Assembly (NCBI GenBank): GCA_905181945.1
Contig: CAJIZZ010000009.1
Coordinates: 1 to 64,000, forward strand
DNA: 64,000 nt
From: an uncultured Porticoccus sp.
GTDB lineage: Bacteria; Pseudomonadota; Gammaproteobacteria; Pseudomonadales; Porticoccaceae
Direction: 5' to 3'
Part shown: piece after piece, positions 58,292-64,000 of the stretch
Layout of the letters: each line of letters opens with the position of its first letter
Position numbering within the stretch: the first letter of the stretch is position 1
Made by a program: the position numbers and the translations under genes
The notes under the pieces: generated by a model
The model's input: the letters and a program-made list of their open reading frames with translations, nothing else
What the model was told of the DNA's origin: nothing
Database searches by the model: none

Positions 58292-60060
58292 CAAATATCA
58301 CCTCCAAATCTTATCGGACTTGGCTTAGCACTCAACGCAACAGCTCTATCGCTGACTACTACTTTTGGTGCGACCATTAACACCCTAAGAGCTCTCTCTG
58401 TAACATTCGCATACACTGGTCCAGCCACCTGACCTCCAGTATGCCCGCCCACTTTAGGATCATTTATGATCACCACTGTCACTAGACGCGGTTTATCTGC
58501 TGGCACTATGCCTGCAAATAATGCAACGTATCTCTTATCATCATATCCTCCCGCTACATTTTTATAAGCAGTGCCTGTCTTCCCGGCCACGTCATAAGTA
58601 TAAATAGCTGCTTTCTCTGCGGTCCCTCCTTTACGAGTGACACCTGTCATCATTTGGCGAACTATAGCAACTAGTTCTGCATCCACCACCTGCTCTCCTT
58701 CTAGAATTTTATCTGTTTTTAATAGCGTAATTGGTCTTTTTAATCCATCAGATGCCAAAACTGCATAGGCTTGAGCAATCTGTAAGGCTGAGGCATTCAA
58801 GCTATATCCAATTGCAAAATTTGCTCTTTCTAGTCTCATCGATTTTTTATGTACAGGCAGTGTTCCTGGGCTTTCACCTGCGACACCCGTCCCAACAACC
58901 TGTCCAAAACCTACGCGTGAAAATAAATCATGCATATCTTCTGGATCGACAGCTAGACCTAATTTTATAGCGCCAACATTACTGGACTTCTTGAGTAAAT
59001 CGGCAAGACCAATCTCCCCATAATTACGCTCATCCTTTATTCTTTTTTTGTCTACCTGTATGTAGCCAGGATTTGTATCAATAATTGATTCAGCGAATAT
59101 CTTGCTGTTCTCCATGGCTGCCAAAACAGTGAAGGGCTTAACGGTCGATCCCGGTTCAAATAAATCTAAAACTGCTCTATTGCGAGCCCCTTTATTTAAA
59201 GCATCAGAGCTTAATTTTTTCCTATCATTGGGATTGTAAGATGGCTGACTTGCCATTGCTAAAATTTCCCCAGTGTGCACATCAAGCACTACAATTGATC
59301 CAGAAGTCGCCTGATGCCTAACAACAGCGTCTTGTAATTCAGTGTAAGCTTTGTGCTGGAGCCTCATATCAATACTTAAGGCTATAGCTTCGCCAGGCTT
59401 AGCATTACGCTCCACCCCCAGATCTTTGATCACGTTGCCCCTTCGATCCTTTAGTAATTTTTTTCGCCCAGGGACACCGGCTAGCGTGCTGTCATATGAC
59501 GATTCAATGCCCTCCTGACCTTTCTCCTTGTCATCAGTGATTCCGACTATCTGAGACATCACCTCGGCTGCAGGATAAAAGCGCTTATATGTTTTTTCTC
59601 CATAAATACCAGGTATTTTCCAGGCAAGAATTTTTTCAGCTACAGCAGGAGGCAAAAAATTTCTTGCCTTCAAAACCATATATGGTCTTTTGGCATACCT
59701 CAAAACTCGTTTCTTCAAGCTTGCGCTAGTTACTGATAAATGCTCAGCCAACTCAGAAAATTTAGGATGATTGACATCTACTAGCCGAGGATCCGCTACC
59801 AGCTGTACTACAGGGCTACTTATTGCAAGCGGTTCGCCGTGCCTGTCGGTAATAACTCCACGATAAGCAGGGATGACTTCCCTACGAACCATTTTTTTTG
59901 AGACTTTTCCTTGAAGAAATTCATAGCCTTTATCTACATCAGACAACACCTGCAGTCCAGCAATATGCCAAATTAGTGCTACTGGTAATATTAGGAGCGC
60001 AGTCATCACTAACGCATAGCGCCAGCGAGAAACAGTCAACTTATTTTGCTTTAGTTTCAC
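58291..60060 (-). CDS. ftsI: Peptidoglycan D,D-transpeptidase FtsI (PBP3)
   Basis: FtsI cross-links septal peptidoglycan together with FtsW. The 589-residue protein has one N-terminal membrane segment (about 13-32), a pedestal domain (RGVITDRHGEPLAIS) and a transpeptidase domain with SxxK in EPGSTVKPF, SxN in KKSSNVGA and the KTG box in AGKTGTAYK. The start codon is GTG with GGAAGAG upstream. The gap to ftsL is 32 nt; the stop overlaps murE. It is a beta-lactam target. Confidence 0.97.
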   Translation of the reverse strand: MKLKQNKLTVSRWRYALVMTALLILPVALIWHIAGLQVLSDVDKGYEFLQGKVSKKMVRREVIPAYRGVITDRHGEPLAISSPVVQLVADPRLVDVNHPKFSELAEHLSVTSASLKKRVLRYAKRPYMVLKARNFLPPAVAEKILAWKIPGIYGEKTYKRFYPAAEVMSQIVGITDDKEKGQEGIESSYDSTLAGVPGRKKLLKDRRGNVIKDLGVERNAKPGEAIALSIDMRLQHKAYTELQDAVVRHQATSGSIVVLDVHTGEILAMASQPSYNPNDRKKLSSDALNKGARNRAVLDLFEPGSTVKPFTVLAAMENSKIFAESIIDTNPGYIQVDKKRIKDERNYGEIGLADLLKKSSNVGAIKLGLAVDPEDMHDLFSRVGFGQVVGTGVAGESPGTLPVHKKSMRLERANFAIGYSLNASALQIAQAYAVLASDGLKRPITLLKTDKILEGEQVVDAELVAIVRQMMTGVTRKGGTAEKAAIYTYDVAGKTGTAYKNVAGGYDDKRYVALFAGIVPADKPRLVTVVIINDPKVGGHTGGQVAGPVYANVTERALRVLMVAPKVVVSDRAVALSAKPSPIRFGGDI

Positions 60061-60092
60061 TCAACACTCTTCCTGGCAGTTATCTAAAATAC

Positions 60093-60371
60093 CTATGGAG
60101 AAACGACTATAAATTCATCTTGCCGAGGAGCTCGCATTTGCAGTTCATCTATTGCCTTGTTCTCAATATTAATCAATGAGGTGTAAGAACTTTTTTCTAA
60201 TAAGTACTTTCCCCACATCTCCTGCAAAATGTTTGACTCTCCCTCGAGAGTTGACAGTTGGCTAGCAAGCAGCCGGCAAGCATTGCTGACATGGACCACA
60301 GAAAGCGCACAAAAAATCACACTAATCCAGAAAACTAACAACCAGGATGTAATTTTTAGCCCAGATAGCAT
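60093..60371 (-). CDS. ftsL: Cell division protein FtsL
   Basis: FtsL is a small bitopic protein that forms a complex with FtsB and FtsQ. The 92-residue product has one membrane segment (about residues 8-28, WLLVFWISVIFCALSVV), then a leucine-zipper-like helix (RLLASQLSTLEGESNILQEMW) and a polar end. The ATG at 60371 is chosen because AGGA lies 6 nt before it; an upstream TTG and ATG in the same frame are less well placed. Position between rsmH and ftsI is diagnostic, since sequence conservation of FtsL is low. Confidence 0.93.
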   Translation of the reverse strand: MLSGLKITSWLLVFWISVIFCALSVVHVSNACRLLASQLSTLEGESNILQEMWGKYLLEKSSYTSLINIENKAIDELQMRAPRQDEFIVVSP

Positions 60372-60394
60372 AATCATTCCTATGTTAATCAAAG

Positions 60395-61330
60395 TTATAT
60401 CAGCTTTTCTGCAATTCGCATCACAGCGCTCCTGGCTCTTACATTGTCCTTAATCTCTAAGCCACTTGGCTTAACTATCTTTCCTATCGAACGCAAACGC
60501 CTAACAATATCTTTTTCCATAACAGGTAGGCCTCTAGGTATAGCCTTCCCTTTCTCCTGATCACGAATAAATCTTTTTACAATACGATCCTCAAGAGAAT
60601 GGAAGCTAATAATGACCAATCGGCCACCCACTGCCATAATTTCTAAAATATCAGGCAACACGCTCTCAAGATCTTTTAGCTCTTGATTAATAAAAATTCT
60701 GATGCCCTGAAAAGCTCTTGTTGCTGGATGCTTATCTTTCTCCCAAGCCGGGTTAGCTTCTTTAACGATTGCTGCAAGTTGCCCAGTACGTGTTATTGGC
60801 TTATCGGCACGAGCAGCAGCAATTGCACGAGCGATACGCTTGGAATATCGCTCTTCACCGTAGTCTTTTAAAACCTGAGCTATATCATTCTCTTTTGCTG
60901 TCGAGAGCCATTCGGCGGCACTAATCCCACAACTTGGATTCATGCGCATGTCAAGCGGACCATCTCGCAGGAAACTAAATCCTCTTATGGGGTCATCAAT
61001 CTGAGGGGATGAAACACCCAAATCTAGGAGCACCCCACTTACTGTTCCCTCATGCTGTTTCTCTGTTATCAGTTTACGAATATCTGCAAACGAAGCTTGC
61101 TTTATCTCAAAACGAGCATCCTTAGAAAATTTCTTTTTCGCCACCTCGCAAGCTTTCGGATCTTTGTCTACCGCCATCAAACTTCCAGTCTCGCTTAGCT
61201 GAGACAATATCAGTGCCGCGTGCCCGCCTCGGCCAAATGTCCCATCGATATACAAACCATCGGGATTAGTAATAAGCGCCTCAACTGCTTCTTTTAACAA
61301 AACAGCCTTATGTCCCACCTCTACTGACAT
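60395..61330 (-). CDS. rsmH: 16S rRNA (cytosine(1402)-N(4))-methyltransferase RsmH
   Basis: RsmH (MraW) methylates N4 of C1402 in 16S rRNA; RsmI, also in this window, methylates the 2'-O of the same base. The 311-residue protein has HKAVLLKEAVEAL, the SAM motif YIDGTFGRGGHAALIL, LDLGVSSPQIDDPIRGFSF, DMRMNP and the late motif IISFHSLEDRIVKRF. It begins 10 nt after mraZ. The 3' end is close to ftsL. Confidence 0.98.
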   Translation of the reverse strand: MSVEVGHKAVLLKEAVEALITNPDGLYIDGTFGRGGHAALILSQLSETGSLMAVDKDPKACEVAKKKFSKDARFEIKQASFADIRKLITEKQHEGTVSGVLLDLGVSSPQIDDPIRGFSFLRDGPLDMRMNPSCGISAAEWLSTAKENDIAQVLKDYGEERYSKRIARAIAAARADKPITRTGQLAAIVKEANPAWEKDKHPATRAFQGIRIFINQELKDLESVLPDILEIMAVGGRLVIISFHSLEDRIVKRFIRDQEKGKAIPRGLPVMEKDIVRRLRSIGKIVKPSGLEIKDNVRARSAVMRIAEKLI

Positions 61331-61340
61331 AAAATTCTAC

Positions 61341-61796
61341 CTATAATGAAATAGACTGCATTTCTTCCGGTATCTTTAAGTCATCGCTAGCTTCAGCTAA
61401 CCAGCTGTCTCTTCCTCTATTCCAGCTGCTCTCACTCCACAGCTCAAATCGATGGCGCTGCCCCACTAGCATTAATTTTTTCTCTAACTCGGCATACTGC
61501 CTCAATTCTGGTGGAATCAGAATTCGCCCACTAGTGTCAAGACTGACCTCTCTCGCATGGCCAATCAAAATTCTTTGTAGCTTTCGTGTGGTTGAATTAA
61601 AGGACGGAAGAGCTGCAATTTGCGTTTCTATTGCTTCCCATTCATGCAGGGGATAGATCAACAGGCATTTATCTTGTATATCAATAGTAATGACGAGACT
61701 TCCGCCGCATATTTCGGTTAAAACATCACGATATCTTGAAGGCATTGCCATACGCCCTTTGATATCGATATTGATTTCATTGCTGCCTCTGAACAC
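61341..61796 (-). CDS. mraZ: Transcriptional regulator MraZ
   Basis: MraZ is a ring-forming AbrB-like DNA-binding protein that represses its own dcw promoter in E. coli. The 151-residue product has two repeats of the SpoVT/AbrB type: FRGSNEINIDIKGRMAMPSRYR and REVSLDTSGRILIPPELRQYA. The start is GTG at 61796, giving MFRGSNEIN, the usual beginning; GGA lies 8 nt upstream. A TTG four codons earlier is less likely. Three 10-nt-spaced repeats upstream form the expected MraZ operator. Confidence 0.96.
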   Translation of the reverse strand: MFRGSNEINIDIKGRMAMPSRYRDVLTEICGGSLVITIDIQDKCLLIYPLHEWEAIETQIAALPSFNSTTRKLQRILIGHAREVSLDTSGRILIPPELRQYAELEKKLMLVGQRHRFELWSESSWNRGRDSWLAEASDDLKIPEEMQSISL

Positions 61797-61828
61797 TTTT
61801 CTATCCAACCTTATTTGCTAATCATCAG

Positions 61829-61858
61829 AACCACTTTTATCCACTTTACCCCACTTTT
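61829..61858 (-). promoter_or_regulatory. MraZ operator (three direct repeats)
   Basis: On the minus strand AAAGTGG occurs three times at exact 10-nt spacing (plus-strand CCACTTT at 61831, 61841 and 61851). E. coli MraZ binds TGGG-type repeats spaced by 10 nt. The repeats cover the expected transcription start of the promoter at 61862-61889, as a repressor site should. Confidence 0.85.
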
Positions 61859-61861
61859 GTA

Positions 61862-61889
61862 ACTATATGCTCAAGAAAGTCAAAGTCAA
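61862..61889 (-). promoter_or_regulatory. Sigma-70 promoter of the dcw cluster
   Basis: Minus strand: TTGACT (61884-61889), 16-nt spacer, TATAGT (61862-61867). Both are close to consensus. The predicted start, near 61855, falls inside the MraZ repeats and about 60 nt before the mraZ GTG. Confidence 0.75.
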
Positions 61890-62112
61890 GGCAAAATAAA
61901 GCCCACCAATAAAGAAAATTTGGATAAAACTCAATAACTTGCGACTAGCGAATAAAATACAGGGGCGCTAAATAGGATATAATGAAGAAAAACATATAGC
62001 TAGAAATATCAGTTAAAGTGATTCTTTAACTAATAAGCAAGAAAGCTAATTTCATCAAGAATTGAAAGGTTCACTGCTAAGAAAAATCGGCATAGAACTA
62101 TGCATTACTTAA
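61890..62112. other. AT-rich gap between the dcw promoter and rnpB
   Basis: About 220 nt without a credible coding frame, RNA gene or repeat. It follows the rnpB terminator and precedes the mra promoter, so it is probably a plain spacer. Confidence 0.5.
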
Positions 62113-62156
62113 GCTCAAAAAGAGAGACTAACCTCTGGTATTGCCAGAGGTTAGTC
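62113..62156 (-). terminator. Rho-independent terminator of rnpB
   Basis: A perfect 13-bp inverted repeat (62126-62138 and 62144-62156) has a 5-nt loop. On the minus strand it is followed by TCTCTCTTTTTGAG. It begins only 2-3 nt after the mature 3' end of RNase P RNA. Confidence 0.88.
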
Positions 62157-62157
62157 A

Positions 62158-62539
<382 letters not shown>

Positions 62540-62545
62540 GCGCAT

Positions 62546-62575
62546 AGATTACCATGAAATAATCAGTTGCTTAAA
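62546..62575 (-). promoter_or_regulatory. Probable rnpB promoter
   Basis: Minus strand: TTTAAG (62570-62575), 18-nt spacer, TAATCT (62546-62551). The -10 box ends 7 nt before the 5' G of the mature RNA, as needed if the RNA starts there. The -35 match is modest. Confidence 0.5.
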
Positions 62576-62629
62576 AATTATTTTTATAAAAATCTCACTT
62601 AAGGTTGCTAAAAAATTCTCTCGGCTGGT

Positions 62630-63466
62630 TTATTGCTTAAGAGAGAGAGCTAAGGCGTATAATTCGTTCTTTTGGTAGCCGGTAATTTTTGCAGCCAATA
62701 AGGCGGCTTGCTTCAAAGATACTTCGTCCAACAGTATCGCTAACACTCGCCTGGCCTCAGCAGTGTCTGGATCTTTTTCTGAGGGACGAACCCCTTCTAA
62801 TACAACAACTATCTCGCCTTTTTGTTGGTTTTTATCTTCTTCTACCTGCACTAAAACTTTCATCAGAGATCCAGACAAAAAAGTCTCATAGGTTTTTGTT
62901 AATTCTCTAGCGATTACTACTTGGCGAGCTCCACCAAACACATTCACCATATCGGTCAGAGTTTCTAGTATTCTATGTGGGGCCTCATAAAAAATTAAAG
63001 TCCTAAATTCTTCAGCAACACTTTCAAATTTTGCAACACGAGCAGATGATTTGGCTGGAGGGAATCCTTCAAAAATAAACCGATCACTAGGCAAGCCTGA
63101 TACACTAATTGCAGCAATAAGAGCGCAAGATCCAGGTATAGGGACTACTTTTAGACCTTTATCTCTAACAATTTTTACTAACCTATAGCCAGGATCAGAA
63201 ATCAAAGGGGTTCCGGCATCAGAAATTAGAGCTACAGAATTTCCACGCAAAAGCATATCGACAATAGTGTTAATTTGTTTATTATCACTATGGTCATGAT
63301 AAGAAACCATAGGGGTTTTTATGCCAAAATGTCTGAATAAGCGACTGCTGCGCCTAGTGTCTTCAGCCGCCACTAAATCAACGGTATGGAGAACATCCAC
63401 AGCACGAGGTGCCATGTCTCCCATATTACCTATAGGTGTTGCTACTATATATAACTCACCCACCAT
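62630..63466 (-). CDS. rsmI: 16S rRNA (cytidine(1402)-2'-O)-methyltransferase RsmI
   Basis: RsmI adds the 2'-O-methyl group on C1402 of 16S rRNA, complementing RsmH. The 278-residue protein is a tetrapyrrole-methylase-fold enzyme: LYIVATPIGNMGDMAPRAV, AAEDTRRSSRLF, LISDAGTPLISDPGYRLV, PGSCALIAAIS (usual form PGPSA), and EAPHRILETL. The ATG at 63466 gives MVGELYIVATPIGN; a longer frame begins five codons earlier. It is divergent from lpoA with 14 nt between the two starts. Confidence 0.96.
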   Translation of the reverse strand: MVGELYIVATPIGNMGDMAPRAVDVLHTVDLVAAEDTRRSSRLFRHFGIKTPMVSYHDHSDNKQINTIVDMLLRGNSVALISDAGTPLISDPGYRLVKIVRDKGLKVVPIPGSCALIAAISVSGLPSDRFIFEGFPPAKSSARVAKFESVAEEFRTLIFYEAPHRILETLTDMVNVFGGARQVVIARELTKTYETFLSGSLMKVLVQVEEDKNQQKGEIVVVLEGVRPSEKDPDTAEARRVLAILLDEVSLKQAALLAAKITGYQKNELYALALSLKQ

Positions 63467-63480
63467 AAGAAACGACACCA

Positions 63481-64000
63481 ATGTTTAGAGTTCAAGTTAC
63501 AACCATCTTGTGCTTTATAGCATTACTAGCGTCAGGCTGCTCGCAAATTTCTATTTTAAATATTGGGGAAAAATATTTTCCGCAAGAGGTTCAGTCTTAT
63601 TCGGACGAAAAAGTATCGAAATATAGCGATACTCAAAACAAAATTGCAGTTTTACTTCCACTAAGCGGCGCACAAAAAAAAGCAGGTGATGCGATACAAA
63701 GCGGTTTTCTTGCTGCCTTATATAGAGCTAAGGAAAACAAAGAGCAAGTACCTCAAGTTCAATTTTATGATACAGAAAATATGATGGATGTAGTTAATCT
63801 TTATACTCAGGCTGTAAATGACGGTGCACAGTTAGTTCTTGGACCGGTAAAAAAAGACAATGCTTTCCAATTTTTAGCATTAAAGAGAATTCCAGTTCCA
63901 ATTATCACGCTAAATTATATGGGAGAACTAACATCACCAAGAAGAAATATTTTTCAATTTGGTCTCTCCGTAACAGATGAGAGTCGTGAGATTGCCAGCA
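63481..64000 (+). CDS. lpoA: Penicillin-binding protein activator LpoA, N-terminal part
   Basis: LpoA is an outer-membrane lipoprotein that stimulates PBP1A. About 173 residues are visible; the gene runs past the right edge. The signal peptide ends in the lipobox LASGC (Cys at about residue 20). From about residue 55 a periplasmic-binding-protein-like domain begins (IAVLLPLSGAQKKAGDAIQSGFLAALY), the LpoA C-domain fold. The N-terminal helical (TPR-like) domain of E. coli LpoA is missing: only about 35 residues separate the lipobox from the binding fold, so this is a short form. It is divergent from rsmI, as in E. coli and Pseudomonas. Confidence 0.9.
   Translation, partial: MFRVQVTTILCFIALLASGCSQISILNIGEKYFPQEVQSYSDEKVSKYSDTQNKIAVLLPLSGAQKKAGDAIQSGFLAALYRAKENKEQVPQVQFYDTENMMDVVNLYTQAVNDGAQLVLGPVKKDNAFQFLALKRIPVPIITLNYMGELTSPRRNIFQFGLSVTDESREIAS

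Overview
The window is a chromosomal stretch, low to moderate in GC, from a gammaproteobacterium. Gene order resembles that of pseudomonads and marine Cellvibrionales-type bacteria. Three blocks support this: dnaK-grpE-recN-fur-bamE-rnfH-ratA-smpB-ssrA; xseB-ispA-dxs; and nadC-coaE-yacG-mutT-argJ-secA-lpxC-dcw-mraZ-rnpB-rsmI-lpoA. The tmRNA tag reads ANDDNYALAA, the tag I recall for Pseudomonas. The species cannot be fixed from the sequence alone. No transposase, integrase, phage gene, CRISPR array or tRNA gene was seen.

Layout. 1-7351: heat-shock and housekeeping genes (dnaK start, grpE, recN, fur, bamE, rnfH, ratA), an added sodium symporter gene coupled to ratA, then smpB and ssrA. 7385-15534: the least conserved part. 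It holds a CsoR-regulated operon with MerP/MerT-like genes and an unknown exported protein, DUF2237 and DUF2256 proteins, an AhpD-like protein, an RND pump whose adaptor has no alpha-hairpin, and a methyltransferase. 15561-29703: a periplasmic Do-type protease, a quinone oxidoreductase, xseB-ispA-dxs (isoprenoid precursors), a DinG-type helicase, a PlsC-type acyltransferase, pyrB, sbcB, class I fumarase and a membrane-anchored coiled-coil protein. 29909-37339: a PuuD-N-like membrane protein, groESL with fxsA, ampG, an ABC-2 exporter and ampD. 37568-43681: nadC-coaE-yacG, then mutT, argJ and secA. 43854-61796: lpxC and the dcw division/cell-wall cluster on the minus strand. 62158-64000: rnpB, rsmI and the start of lpoA.

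Functional links. grpE, dnaK and groES each have a sigma-32-like promoter. The dcw cluster carries nearly the whole path from UDP-MurNAc to lipid II (murC, D, E, F, G, mraY, ddl) plus ftsL, I, W, Q, A and Z; murB is not in the window. Its first gene, mraZ, is preceded by three exact 10-nt-spaced repeats, a textbook MraZ operator. ampG and ampD recycle peptidoglycan fragments, and lpoA activates a peptidoglycan synthase.

The best candidates for something little described are the Cu(I)-type CsoR operon lacking merA/merR, and the hairpin-less RND adaptor. Most of the rest is ordinary core genome. Several start codons were moved from the longest possible reading frame on the basis of ribosome binding sites, stop/start overlaps and family length.
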